Positions 48,439 through 57,413 are shown, counted from the first letter of the stretch. The stretch: DNA of 64,000 bases from an uncultured Pelagibacteraceae bacterium (GCA_902595815.1 CACJRL010000003.1:1-64000); one strand, 5' to 3'. Notes: generated from the sequence alone by a model not told the origin. Numbers and translations: made by a program.

Positions 48439-48946
48439 AAAAGATTTAATTAAAGAAGCACTAGAATATGCTCAATTATCAAAATCTTTTACTTCCGATA
48501 CACATGATTTTCATGAAGGTGGTTTAAATGCCAAACAAAGAAAAATGTTTGAGGGAAAACTAGGCGAAAAAGGCGTTAAACAATTTTTTATTGCAAACAA
48601 TATCAATTTTAAAGAAGATGAAAGTAGTCATAAAGATGCTGATGAATATGACTTTATTATTTTTGGTACTTCGCAAAAGTATTTTGTAGATATTAAAACC
48701 AGAACTCAAAAATTTCACATAAGAACTTTAGAAATGGTAAAACAACTAAAAAGAAAAAAAATAGATATTTACATTTCAGTAAAATTAACAAATCAAAAAA
48801 ATGATTATAAAATTAAGATTATTGGTTGGTGTACAAAGCAAGATATTTTAAAAATTAATAGAATAGAAAATAATGGATATTTAGATAACTATGTAATGTT
48901 TGATAATGAATTAAGAAATATCAATGATTTAAAATCATTCTTTTAA
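48422..48946 (+). CDS. PD-(D/E)XK nuclease-like protein
   Basis: This 174-aa protein has the fold signature GKLGEKGVKQFF (helix with conserved Glu), DADEYDFIIFG (motif II Asp) and YFVDIKTRTQ, giving D...D-I-K, close to the archetypal PD-(D/E)XK active site. The gene overlaps the preceding probable restriction enzyme by 17 bases. It may be a second nuclease subunit or an accessory nuclease. It converges with the methyltransferase gene, overlapping by 12 bases. Confidence 0.65.
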   Translation: MEIIIKKDLIKEALEYAQLSKSFTSDTHDFHEGGLNAKQRKMFEGKLGEKGVKQFFIANNINFKEDESSHKDADEYDFIIFGTSQKYFVDIKTRTQKFHIRTLEMVKQLKRKKIDIYISVKLTNQKNDYKIKIIGWCTKQDILKINRIENNGYLDNYVMFDNELRNINDLKSFF

Positions 48947-50068
48947 TTTTTTTCTGAAAAACATTATATATTGATGAAGTTGATTAGAAACAAAACTATG
49001 AGGGTACCCATAAGGATATAAATTAATGGACTCATCTGCCCAAATTTTCATACCAATATAATTTAAACCTTCAATTTTATTTATTTCTTCAATTAAATCT
49101 GAGTGTAATAAATTAGTTTTACCTTCTTTAGGTTGTAGATCTTTAATGAATACAACATAATGTCCCCTATCTTTTAAATAAGGCATTGAATATTTAATTG
49201 TTTCAATGAATTTTTCTCTAAATTCAATCCAATTCATATTTCCAAGATCTTTTTTATTTTTTGTAAATGGAGTTGCGTCTGTAGATTGATTTTTTTTTAT
49301 TGCTTCTCCAGTTTTTTCTCTATTCATCATATCTCCATATGGAGGGTCTATTGCAATTAATGAAAATTTTTTATTATTTAAATATTCTTCAATAAGTTTT
49401 TTGTTTTTAAGCACCTCTATACAATCACCTTTTATTGTAGTTTGTTCTTTCAGTTTTAATTCTTTATTTGCTTTTTTATATGCACTAATAAATTTTGAAC
49501 TTAAATCTATTCCTAGAGCATTTCTATTTGACAATGACGCTCCTAACAATGTTCCGCCAACGCCCATAAAATAATCTAAAATATGTTCATTTTCTTTTGT
49601 GAAAAATTTTATTATATCCCTCATCAATTGAGGTGGTTTAGGTGATGGATGTATCTTTCTTATATGATGAGCATATCCCTCTTCACCAGAAGTTAAATAT
49701 CTTGTGTTAATTACTGATCTTAAAAAATAACTCCACTCATTCCCTGCTAAATCATTTAACTTATTATCAAGATGAAATTTTTGACCATTTTTAGTTAAAA
49801 TAACTTTTTTTGAATTACCAACTACTTTGCAATCTTTCAAATTTTTCTTAATCCAGTTAGGCATCTTGTTGATTTGTTCCTTACTGAGAATTTTTAAATC
49901 ATATTTTTTTTCAAGAAGGTCTAATTGTTCTTTTCTTTTTTTATTTTTATCTCTTTTTTTTAATTCATTAACTTTTCTTAAAATTTCTTTGCTTAATTCA
50001 TCAATATCTTTATTTGATAATTTACTTTTTAATATTTCTTGAAGTTTTTTTTTATCAATTAAATTCAT
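48935..50068 (-). CDS. DNA methyltransferase (N4/N6 type, PF01555-like)
   Basis: This 377-aa protein has an N-terminal Lys-rich coiled region (1-70), then a motif X-like HPSPKPPQLMRDIIKFF, motif I as LDYFMGVGGTLLGA, LGIDLSSKF (motif II), GDCIEVL (motif III) and motif IV as AIDPPYGDMM. The order X-I-IV is normal for alpha or gamma class amino-methyltransferases. It should methylate adenine or cytosine N4 to protect the host from the adjacent nuclease. It starts in the stop of the second methyltransferase (TAATG), so the two are cotranscribed. Confidence 0.85.
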   Translation of the reverse strand: MNLIDKKKLQEILKSKLSNKDIDELSKEILRKVNELKKRDKNKKRKEQLDLLEKKYDLKILSKEQINKMPNWIKKNLKDCKVVGNSKKVILTKNGQKFHLDNKLNDLAGNEWSYFLRSVINTRYLTSGEEGYAHHIRKIHPSPKPPQLMRDIIKFFTKENEHILDYFMGVGGTLLGASLSNRNALGIDLSSKFISAYKKANKELKLKEQTTIKGDCIEVLKNKKLIEEYLNNKKFSLIAIDPPYGDMMNREKTGEAIKKNQSTDATPFTKNKKDLGNMNWIEFREKFIETIKYSMPYLKDRGHYVVFIKDLQPKEGKTNLLHSDLIEEINKIEGLNYIGMKIWADESINLYPYGYPHSFVSNQLHQYIMFFRKKLKE

Positions 50069-51087
50069 TATTTTTTATCTATTATATGAATAAGTTCATA
50101 AAGTTTATGTTTATTATTCATTTTTTTATCTTTTTTATACCTTCTGTAATCAATTCTGTATTTTTTAAAAAGTTTTTTTGAATATTTTTTCAGCAACTTT
50201 TCTAATTTTTTTTCAGTTATAATTCCTTCTGAGTTATAACTTAATATGATGTACTTAAAATTTGCATTTTCAACTAAACTTTCCAAAGCATCTTCGGCAA
50301 AAGATTTATTACAAAAATTAGATTTTTGATTTTTGTACTCTCTAATACCAGTCTTGCCTCTAATGATCGGGTCATCATATTTTGCAATTGTTTCTAGCAA
50401 ATGGTAATTTGGTAAATATTGCCTACTATTATAAGGAGGATCTAGATAAAGTATATCGCCTTCAATTTTTTTTATTAATTTATTACAATCCTCATTATAA
50501 CTTTTGTTATTTTTTTTATTATCAATAATATTTAAAGGTTTTAATTCAATTTTTTTATAACTTCTTTTGTCCCAATTTTTCAAATATGCACCATAAGTTC
50601 CTGCTATATTGGAAACAAATGGAGTTGCTTCAATCACCAGAGATACTAAGTAAAAATATTCAAGATCATTAATCTTTTTTTCACTTAACCATTTTTCAAA
50701 ATTAATTCTTAAACCATCAATTAATTTTGCATTTTCTTTAGATAAATATTTCCTATTTTCTTTTCCTCCGGGTGAATAATTTTTAAATACAAAACCATTA
50801 TGTGAAATATTCAGATTATTAAGATGTTCTTCAATTTCTGAACTTATTTTTAAATTTTTAAAATTTGGTTTATTGTTTAATTCCAAATACGATTTTTGAA
50901 GGCAATAAGAAAAGTACAAAAGATCGTTAGATATTATTTTATATTTATTTTTAAAGTATTGAGAAACTATTGTTGTTCCAGAAAAAATATCACAAAAAGT
51001 ATCTAACTTATCATAATTTATAATATTTTGACTTATCGCGTAATCAATATTTTTAAGAAGTAATCTTTTAGAACCTATAAATCTCAT
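50068..51087 (-). CDS. DNA adenine methyltransferase (D12/Dam class)
   Basis: This 339-aa protein has FIGSKRLLLKNI (motif X, residues 3-14), FCDIFSGTTIVSQYF (motif I), and ILYLDPPYNSRQYLPNYHLLETI (motif IV DPPY), the pattern of D12-class N6-adenine methyltransferases. The C-terminus is strongly basic, which fits DNA binding. It is the second methyltransferase of the cluster. Two different enzymes would be expected if the recognition sequence is asymmetric. It is 26 bases downstream of the nuclease-helicase gene. Confidence 0.87.
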   Translation of the reverse strand: MRFIGSKRLLLKNIDYAISQNIINYDKLDTFCDIFSGTTIVSQYFKNKYKIISNDLLYFSYCLQKSYLELNNKPNFKNLKISSEIEEHLNNLNISHNGFVFKNYSPGGKENRKYLSKENAKLIDGLRINFEKWLSEKKINDLEYFYLVSLVIEATPFVSNIAGTYGAYLKNWDKRSYKKIELKPLNIIDNKKNNKSYNEDCNKLIKKIEGDILYLDPPYNSRQYLPNYHLLETIAKYDDPIIRGKTGIREYKNQKSNFCNKSFAEDALESLVENANFKYIILSYNSEGIITEKKLEKLLKKYSKKLFKKYRIDYRRYKKDKKMNNKHKLYELIHIIDKK

Positions 51088-51113
51088 AATTTATAAATAT
51101 ACCTTAATAAATC

Positions 51114-54100
51114 TTAAATCTTATAATTTAAAAATTTAAAAAAATTATTCATTAGTTTTATGTGATCTAAGTTTTTTGGCGAAGTATCTAATAATTTTGG
51201 GTTAAAAAGAATTATTGAAGCAACCTGTGCTCTAGAAATTGCAACATTTAATCTATTTCTACTAAAAAAGAATTCTTTATTTCTAGGTAGGGAATCATTA
51301 TCTGATGAAGTCATAGAAATAATAGTTATTGGTGCTTCTTGTCCCTGAAATTTGTCAATAGTTCCTACTCTAGGACTCTTAATCTTTGCTTCTTCTAATT
51401 TAGAAATTAAGAGATTAACTTGTGTATTGTATGGACTAATAATTAGAAAATCATCAACGGTTAATTTTCTTTTTTTACCATTATCATCAAAATCACTTCC
51501 TATTAATTGTTGCATTAAATCTTTTACCACTTCAAACTCTTCAATACTTGTTTGAACATTATTTTTATGATCCATTTGGATGTAGTGAATTCCATCTTTT
51601 TTAATTAAAGATTTTTTGTCAAATTTAATTATTCTCTGATCTGTTCTTTCATCACAGACTAGTCTTTCTTCATAAAAATTTGATGAAATAAAATCATTTA
51701 TTTTTGAATTTAATCTATAAGTTTTATTTAAAAATATTCCTCTATCTTCTGGAATTGTGTCTTTACCTTCTAAAAGATAATCTAAAATTGATTGACCGGA
51801 CTCGTTAGGATGTGTTCCTCTTATTGGTTGTCCTAATTGATTTTGGTCTCCTATTAAAACTATATTTTTTGCTATATTACCTATGCTAATTAAATCTGCT
51901 AAACTTACTTGTCCTGCCTCATCAATAAAAAGATAATCAATTTTCTCATCATAAAATGTACTTGCAAAATGATATTTGGTACCTGCAAATATCTGTCCGG
52001 TATTTTCTTCTTTTAAAGCGTCCATAAATACAGGATCTTTTTCATAAGTTTTTATAAACTCTCCATCAAAAACTGTATCCTCGTCCTCTAAATTTCCTCT
52101 TTTATATCCCTCAAACATAAATTTTTTCTCTTTTGCCATATCTTCAACTCTTTGAAGTAAGTTATGAATTACTTTGTGAGATAAACCAGTAATCGCAATC
52201 TTTTTATTTTGTTTTAATAATTCTATAATTGCATTAGATGCTTGAAAGGTTTTGCCAGTTCCAGGAGGTCCTTGAATATAAATATAACTATCCTCTAAAT
52301 CAGAAATAATTTTAGGAATTTCTTTACTAAAATCGTTAGATTTAATTATTTTTTCTCCAGTTTTTATTCCTTTAATATTTGGATGTTTTTTTTCAAGAAA
52401 GTCATTAAGTGCTTTATATTTTTTTTCATTATTAATTAATGTGTCAATAAATTTGTAAGTATTTAAAATGAGTTTAGTATTTGCTCTTGGTTTATCAGGT
52501 CCAATTGATAATAATTTTGGCAATAATCCTTGAGATTTGCCTCTCTTTAATAAAACTTCTTTTTTTTCATAATCAATATCTATAATTGTGCCCGCATAAT
52601 CATTTTGTTCAATATCATGATTATTTGCAATTACAGTTTTTTTACTTTTTCTTAATTTAAAATCCTGATCTTCAAATTTATATGAATATAGTAACGATCT
52701 TTTATCAGTAGTAGGTTCGCCATTTGACTTCATGTTTCCTATGCACTCAGGGTCATCAATTAATTCTTCGTCAGATTTTGTCCGTCTGTCAAAAAATTCT
52801 CTCCATGCAGGTTTGTCTTCACGATTATAAAAACCTATAATGTCAGTCATTAATTGTTTTATTTGTTTATTTTTAATTTTAGATTTTTCAACTTTATCTT
52901 GGTAAGTAATCATATCCACTTCCCAATCTCTTAGTTTCATTTCACTATCCTTTTTTTGTGAAACAAACCAAGATGTTTCTGAAGGTTTAATGTCCAACAA
53001 CCATTTATGAAGTTGGTAAGTAGAATTGCAATCTTGTTTATTGTAACTTTCTATCTCATCTAAAAAGTTTTGATCCTGAGTTTCTAACCATTCTATATAG
53101 TATTCTTGAGATGCATCTCCCCTTTGAACATCACCTTCTCTTTTAAACTTATAAAATTTTTCAACATTTTTAAGTGAGTAACTATTTTCTGAAATGAAAA
53201 GTCCTTGTCTATTTACCTCTAATAAATTTACAAATTTATCTAAGTTTAAATAGTGATCATATTCAATACCCTTGACTTTGTGAAATGAAGTTAGTTTTAA
53301 TAACGCAGTAATCTCATATGAACCATAATGATAAATTTTTGAGTTTGGATACTTTTTAAAATGAGATTTAGTAAAATCAAAAAATTTAACTAAGTTTTTC
53401 TTTTCTTCTTCTTTGCTATGAGACCATAATGCCTCAAATTTCTCTTTTCCATTTTCTATATAATAAATTCCGAATAAATATTCCAAACCTCCTGGATAGA
53501 TATGATCTTCAACACTTTCTATATCAAAGTACAAATCACATTCTGATGGTTCAGGTAATAAATTAAAACCTTTTATGCCATTTAAATTATTAGGATTTGG
53601 TTGGTGAATTGGGACATTTGTTTTTTCATACTCTTTTTGAAGTTTTGCTTGAGTGATTAACTTGTGTGATATTTCTTTTCTAAAACCTTTCAGAATTTTC
53701 TCTGGATTTTGTTTTGAAAGTTTAGTTGCTGTATCAATTTTAAGTTCTAGTAGTTTTTTTAAATGTACTTTAGTTAATCCACCAATTTGATTAAGATTAT
53801 CTTCTTTAATCCAGATTTTTTCGCATTCTTCTTGCCATTCGCAAGTACTACAAAAACTACACTTCTCCGGTCTTTGTTTATCTACTCCGTTACCGACAAA
53901 CTTCTCGTAATTTTCTCTATGAATTTTAAAAAACTCATTAACCTGATTTACCTGAATATCTTCCCTAACCATATTCTTTAAAACAATAGTAAATCTTTTT
54001 GGAAGAATACCTTGAGTATTCTCTAACATATATGTGTACATTCCTAATTGAATAATGTGATCTGGTTTTGGTTTATTTGAATATTTTGTGTCAATTACCT

Positions 54101-54476
54101 CATAACTATAATCACCAAATTTTGACTTCAGTTCTTTATTGATTATTAAAAAATCAAATTCTCCTGTCCATTTATCTTTCTTTAACCAACCACCATAAAT
54201 AATTTCCCAACCTTCCCTCATTGCTTGAATTGTTTTTGAGATCTTTTCTTCTCTAGTTAAATCAGACTTTTTTAAGTCTAATACTTTCTTGTGTGATTTT
54301 TTAAGTTCTTTTAGATAATCTTTTTCATGTTGATTACCTTTTTCAAATCTTAATTTGTCATTAATATTAAGTTCAATTTTTTTAAGATTTAATTTTTTTT
54401 CATTAATTTCATTAAAAATTATATACTTACAACCTAAGTATTTTTTTAACATTGTTGGAGAAAAAAGATTTTTCAT
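51114..54476 (-). CDS. RecB-like nuclease / DEDD exonuclease / SF1 helicase fusion (TM0106-like)
   Basis: This 1120-aa protein has three parts. Residues 1-225 form a Cas4/RecB-like PD-(D/E)XK nuclease with GEFDFLI (Asp108) and VIDTKYS (Asp129, Lys131), and cysteines C16, C206, C209, C212 and C218 that could bind a 4Fe-4S cluster. Residues about 310-495 resemble a DEDD RNase H-like exonuclease, with YFDIES (Asp318, Glu320 region) and NKQDCNSTY. Residues about 715-1120 form an SF1B helicase with Walker A GPPGTGKT (736-743), FIDEAGQ (851-857), GTIDKFQGQE and LNVAISRA. It probably processes DNA ends. It leads the operon with both methyltransferases, which suggests a defence role. Confidence 0.85.
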   Translation of the reverse strand: MKNLFSPTMLKKYLGCKYIIFNEINEKKLNLKKIELNINDKLRFEKGNQHEKDYLKELKKSHKKVLDLKKSDLTREEKISKTIQAMREGWEIIYGGWLKKDKWTGEFDFLIINKELKSKFGDYSYEVIDTKYSNKPKPDHIIQLGMYTYMLENTQGILPKRFTIVLKNMVREDIQVNQVNEFFKIHRENYEKFVGNGVDKQRPEKCSFCSTCEWQEECEKIWIKEDNLNQIGGLTKVHLKKLLELKIDTATKLSKQNPEKILKGFRKEISHKLITQAKLQKEYEKTNVPIHQPNPNNLNGIKGFNLLPEPSECDLYFDIESVEDHIYPGGLEYLFGIYYIENGKEKFEALWSHSKEEEKKNLVKFFDFTKSHFKKYPNSKIYHYGSYEITALLKLTSFHKVKGIEYDHYLNLDKFVNLLEVNRQGLFISENSYSLKNVEKFYKFKREGDVQRGDASQEYYIEWLETQDQNFLDEIESYNKQDCNSTYQLHKWLLDIKPSETSWFVSQKKDSEMKLRDWEVDMITYQDKVEKSKIKNKQIKQLMTDIIGFYNREDKPAWREFFDRRTKSDEELIDDPECIGNMKSNGEPTTDKRSLLYSYKFEDQDFKLRKSKKTVIANNHDIEQNDYAGTIIDIDYEKKEVLLKRGKSQGLLPKLLSIGPDKPRANTKLILNTYKFIDTLINNEKKYKALNDFLEKKHPNIKGIKTGEKIIKSNDFSKEIPKIISDLEDSYIYIQGPPGTGKTFQASNAIIELLKQNKKIAITGLSHKVIHNLLQRVEDMAKEKKFMFEGYKRGNLEDEDTVFDGEFIKTYEKDPVFMDALKEENTGQIFAGTKYHFASTFYDEKIDYLFIDEAGQVSLADLISIGNIAKNIVLIGDQNQLGQPIRGTHPNESGQSILDYLLEGKDTIPEDRGIFLNKTYRLNSKINDFISSNFYEERLVCDERTDQRIIKFDKKSLIKKDGIHYIQMDHKNNVQTSIEEFEVVKDLMQQLIGSDFDDNGKKRKLTVDDFLIISPYNTQVNLLISKLEEAKIKSPRVGTIDKFQGQEAPITIISMTSSDNDSLPRNKEFFFSRNRLNVAISRAQVASIILFNPKLLDTSPKNLDHIKLMNNFFKFLNYKI

Positions 54477-54565
54477 TTTTGAGTTTACTGAGTGTAAATT
54501 TGTAAAACTTTTATTTCAAGATATATAAACAAAATTTTACCACAAATTAATTTTAAATATCAAAA

Positions 54566-54745
54566 ATGATAAGTAATTTTTTTAATTGGTGTGTTTATGT
54601 TCTAGAGATAATAGGTGACTTAACTGGTATGGGATATGAATTAGCAAATATAGTAATATTTGTTATTCTACAACCTGCTCTAATACTATTATTTTTTGTT
54701 CTTTGGATATTGGAAAAGAAAAAAAATAATAAAATGAAATTCTAA
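54566..54745 (+). CDS. Small membrane protein with one hydrophobic helix
   Basis: ATG at 54566 opens a 59-aa frame: an amphipathic N-terminus (MISNFFNWCVYVLEIIGDLTGMGYE), a transmembrane helix (NIVIFVILQPALILLFFVLW) and a Lys-rich tail. I recall similar short proteins with this W-C-x-Y-V-L-x-x-I-G-D-x-T-G-x-x-Y-E pattern in marine bacteria, but no function is known to me. It stands alone between the minus-strand nuclease-helicase and the 122-aa gene. The gap of about 90 bases before it has room for a promoter. Confidence 0.65.
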   Translation: MISNFFNWCVYVLEIIGDLTGMGYELANIVIFVILQPALILLFFVLWILEKKKNNKMKF

Positions 54746-54792
54746 TAGCGTTATTGTTGCAAATGCGTCTATAACAATTGTTGAAAAACCTT

Positions 54793-55152
54793 TTAAAATT
54801 CTATCTTTGTACCAAATAAAATATTTAATTCTTTAATTAAGTCTTTAAAATTCTTAGGATAACTTTCGTGTCCCTCAATATGTTTTGCTTCGCCTTTTCT
54901 ATTTCTAAGTTTCAATTGCCATTGATAACCGTCTAAAATCTCATATTTTGGATTATAACTATTCTTCCATTTCCATATTCCAATTTGCTCAATTCTGTCC
55001 CAAAAAGATAAAATTTTATAATCAGGTACATCAACAATCTTCTCATTTTCATTAATGACTACCCTGCCTTTATTGTTTTCTAATAGTTCCACACTTTCAG
55101 GAGGCATCATTGAAAAACCGCTATAGAAAATAACTTCCTTTTTATTGGTCAT
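54793..55152 (-). CDS. Hypothetical protein
   Basis: From the ATG at 55152 (ATGACCAATAA overlap with the preceding gene; an ATG at 55161 adds three residues) the product is 119 aa. It has several Trp and Tyr residues (SFWDRIEQIGIWKWKNSY, GYQWQLKLRNRKG) and ends in a helix, DLIKELNILFGTKIEF. No domain is recognised and no membrane span is seen. Its coupling to the larger upstream gene suggests a joint function. Confidence 0.6.
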   Translation of the reverse strand: MTNKKEVIFYSGFSMMPPESVELLENNKGRVVINENEKIVDVPDYKILSFWDRIEQIGIWKWKNSYNPKYEILDGYQWQLKLRNRKGEAKHIEGHESYPKNFKDLIKELNILFGTKIEF

Positions 55153-55942
55153 AATTATCATTTAAAAAATGTGCCATTATTTCTGCTTCATCATTTTTAA
55201 AAACTGCCAATTGTGCTTGTTTTGGGTCTCTAACCAATAAATTTTTATGTGAATTCATGTTCCAAAAATTAACACTTCTCCATACAAAACACATTGCTTT
55301 ATTTTCGTTAACTCTTTTTTGAATATATTCATTAACTAATCTTTTGGTTAATTTACTTGATGGTAAATTATAAAGTTCGTCATTAGGTTTATTACAGGAA
55401 TGATAAGCAATAGATTCCACTACACACACAGATTGTTTTACATGCTCATAATTCTTTATAGAAGATTGATTATTAAGACTTGTTAAATATTTTGATATTT
55501 TAGATATTCTTCCTTTATTAGACCAATATCTAAAACCACCAGTGTTTATTGCTTCATCTTTAAGACAAGTAAAAGTCTTTGAATTTAAATTCAAATTTTC
55601 TTGTAATAATTCAATATATTTTCCATCTTCTATCTCATCAATATAATCACCTGTATGAAAACCAGGGTTTCCCATTAGAATATAAATTTTAGCATTTTCT
55701 ACATCACCAAAAAAAGGAACTACAAAAAGATTATTTAAAATCTTATTTTTATTTTGTTTATCATTTACAAATTTTTCTCTAGTTTTATCTGACTTTAAAT
55801 CTCTTCCATATTTTTTTCTTAGTTCTTCTATAGAAATTTCTAAACAATACTTTTGCTTATTTTGACCTAAAAAGATTTCGTCTTCAGGATGAAGTTTGTA
55901 TGGATTATACTCAGACCAAAAATTTTTCAGTTCTGAAATCAC
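55142..55942 (-). CDS. Hypothetical protein, possibly uracil-DNA-glycosylase-like fold
   Basis: This 266-aa protein starts at GTG in the stop of the GIY-YIG gene (TAGTG). Residues about 85-105 read KIYILMGNPGFHTGDYIDE, a strand followed by G-N-P-G, which resembles motif 1 of uracil-DNA glycosylases. A conserved-looking segment, MCFVWRSVNFW, lies near the C-terminus. The resemblance is short, so the fold is a guess. It is part of an operon with the GIY-YIG gene and the 119-aa gene. Confidence 0.55.
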   Translation of the reverse strand: MISELKNFWSEYNPYKLHPEDEIFLGQNKQKYCLEISIEELRKKYGRDLKSDKTREKFVNDKQNKNKILNNLFVVPFFGDVENAKIYILMGNPGFHTGDYIDEIEDGKYIELLQENLNLNSKTFTCLKDEAINTGGFRYWSNKGRISKISKYLTSLNNQSSIKNYEHVKQSVCVVESIAYHSCNKPNDELYNLPSSKLTKRLVNEYIQKRVNENKAMCFVWRSVNFWNMNSHKNLLVRDPKQAQLAVFKNDEAEIMAHFLNDNYDQ

Positions 55943-56550
55943 TATTTTTCAGAAACTAAATCTCTTAAAGTTCTTCCTTGATAACACCAATAACCTGCAC
56001 CTTGAACTTGACCCCAATCATAACCCATCTCATTTGTAATTAATAATGCCGAACCTGATAAAGAAGTTTCTTTACCTCTAAAAATCACTTTGCCATCATC
56101 TGCAACTTCACAAGTAATATTTTCATCTTTAGAAAAAGTGAGTGTTGTTCCTTTAGCAATTCCTAAAATTCCAAAGTAATCAATTCTTCCTCTTCTTTTT
56201 CTTGCATTATCTAATGCTTGTTTATCCTGTGGTGTTTCAACTACATCTTCAGTAGGCGTAACATTTTTACCACCCATTACTTCTGCGATTTCTAAAATTG
56301 CTTTTGCTTGCTCTGGTGATGTATTAAAAAACTCTCTATTTTGTCTTACTCTTTTATCGTCTAGACCTTCGTGTATTTTCTTTTCAATTACTTTTGCATC
56401 TTGAACTTCAACTGCATAATAACACTCAAAAGGAAGTGGAGTTGAAGTATTATCCAATTCTCTCATTCTTCTTTCTAAATTATCTGTAATACCAATCTTA
56501 ATAGTATCTGGCATAGATTGGTTGGTAAGGATGTAAACTATTTTAGACAT
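55942..56550 (-). CDS. GIY-YIG (T5orf172/MUG113-like) nuclease-domain protein
   Basis: This 202-aa protein starts MSKIVYILTNQSMPDTIKIGITDNLERRMRELD, which holds the Y-I-L and K-I-G-I-T strands and the Arg/Glu helix of a GIY-YIG fold of the T5orf172 type. Residues about 125-200 (YFGILGIAKGTTLTFSKDENI; WGQVQGAGYWCYQGRTL) resemble the DUF4357/RAMA-like C-terminal domains that often follow such nucleases. The protein may cut or bind DNA. It leads the three-gene minus-strand operon and lies 21 bases after the serine recombinase gene on the same strand. Confidence 0.75.
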   Translation of the reverse strand: MSKIVYILTNQSMPDTIKIGITDNLERRMRELDNTSTPLPFECYYAVEVQDAKVIEKKIHEGLDDKRVRQNREFFNTSPEQAKAILEIAEVMGGKNVTPTEDVVETPQDKQALDNARKRRGRIDYFGILGIAKGTTLTFSKDENITCEVADDGKVIFRGKETSLSGSALLITNEMGYDWGQVQGAGYWCYQGRTLRDLVSEK

Positions 56551-56571
56551 TCAATAGTTTAAAATTAAAAC

Positions 56572-57234
56572 TTAAAAATGTCTATTATGGTCTCTATTTA
56601 AAATCTTATGAACTTGCGGAAAATATATTCTTTTTCCATACTTATTCTTAATTTCATCAGATATTTGACGATACCCTAGTCCTGATTTTCTAAGACTAAT
56701 CATAGACTGCAACATCTTAAATTCTTTATCATCTGGGATTAATTTATTGTCTTTATCTACTTTATAACCAAACTCAGAATAACCACCTAAGTACCGTCTT
56801 TCTTGTTTTGCTATTTCTTTACTTGCTTTAATTCTCTCAGAAATATTTGTTCTTTCTATTTCTGCTAATGAAGCAAGAATAGTAATAAACACTTTAGAAA
56901 CTCCATCAGTATGCACATTGCCAATATCAGTAATACAAAGTTGATTATGTGATTTTTTAAAATCTTCTACTAACTGCAATGTTTGAAGAACTGACCTTGA
57001 TAATCTATCTAATCTACTAACAATTAATCTTCCATTAGACCCAAGTTCTTTTAAAACTTTTTGAAATACTTTTCTTTTTCTAAACTCTACTCCACCAGAA
57101 ACTATTTCAGAATAAACTTTATCAATTTTAAAACCATGAAGTTCAGAAAATGCTCTACATCTTTTTTCTTGTGTGTCTAAAGATGTGCCATTTAAACTTT
57201 CAATATGTGAAACTCGGATGTAAGCAATGTTCAT
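56572..57234 (-). CDS. Serine recombinase (resolvase/invertase family)
   Basis: This 220-aa protein has the catalytic serine in AYIRVSH (Ser9), the family motif SRLDRLSRSVLQTLQLVEDF, and ILASLAEIERTNISERIKASKE linking to a C-terminal helix-turn-helix (GLGYRQISDEIKNKYGKRIYFPQVHKIL). The size fits a resolvase/invertase rather than a large integrase. It may invert or resolve DNA within the island. It is divergent from the integrase operon across a 253-base gap. Confidence 0.9.
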   Translation of the reverse strand: MNIAYIRVSHIESLNGTSLDTQEKRCRAFSELHGFKIDKVYSEIVSGGVEFRKRKVFQKVLKELGSNGRLIVSRLDRLSRSVLQTLQLVEDFKKSHNQLCITDIGNVHTDGVSKVFITILASLAEIERTNISERIKASKEIAKQERRYLGGYSEFGYKVDKDNKLIPDDKEFKMLQSMISLRKSGLGYRQISDEIKNKYGKRIYFPQVHKILNRDHNRHF

Positions 57235-57296
57235 GGTTGGAATGGTAATGATGAAAATTAAAATGGCAAAAAAAATTTCTGGAATTCAAACCAGCA

Positions 57297-57325
57297 TTGA
57301 CATTTTTAAAGGGTTGTGATATATT
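57297..57325 (+). promoter_or_regulatory. Strong sigma-70 promoter of the integrase operon
   Basis: TTGACA (57297-57302) and TATATT (57320-57325) are separated by exactly 17 bases, the best consensus promoter I saw in the window. The transcript would have a leader of about 155 bases before the first gene at 57488. Confidence 0.75.
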
Positions 57326-57378
57326 AATAATATAGAGAAACACTACAAAATCCTAAATTCTCTATAGGACTTCACACT

Positions 57379-57405
57379 ATGGCAGACGCAAACACAAATG
57401 CTTAA
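57379..57405 (+). CDS. Possible 8-aa leader peptide
   Basis: ATG at 57379 opens MADANTNA then stop, in the leader of the integrase operon, 48 bases after the likely transcription start region. The stop lies inside a 20-base palindrome. A GGAC six to nine bases upstream is a weak ribosome site. It is only a candidate. Confidence 0.25.
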   Translation: MADANTNA

Positions 57406-57413
57406 GCATTTGT
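57394..57413. promoter_or_regulatory. Perfect 20-base palindrome in the integrase-operon leader
   Basis: ACAAATGCTTAAGCATTTGT is perfectly self-complementary. It lies about 70 bases after the -10 box and before the first gene. It is a good candidate operator for an island repressor or a site for the adjacent serine recombinase; as RNA it would form a hairpin. Confidence 0.5.

Noticed and set aside
51114-54476. Cas4 or CRISPR adaptation protein
   Set aside because: The N-terminal nuclease resembles Cas4 or RecB, but it is fused to an exonuclease and a helicase, and no cas1, cas2 or array is in the window.
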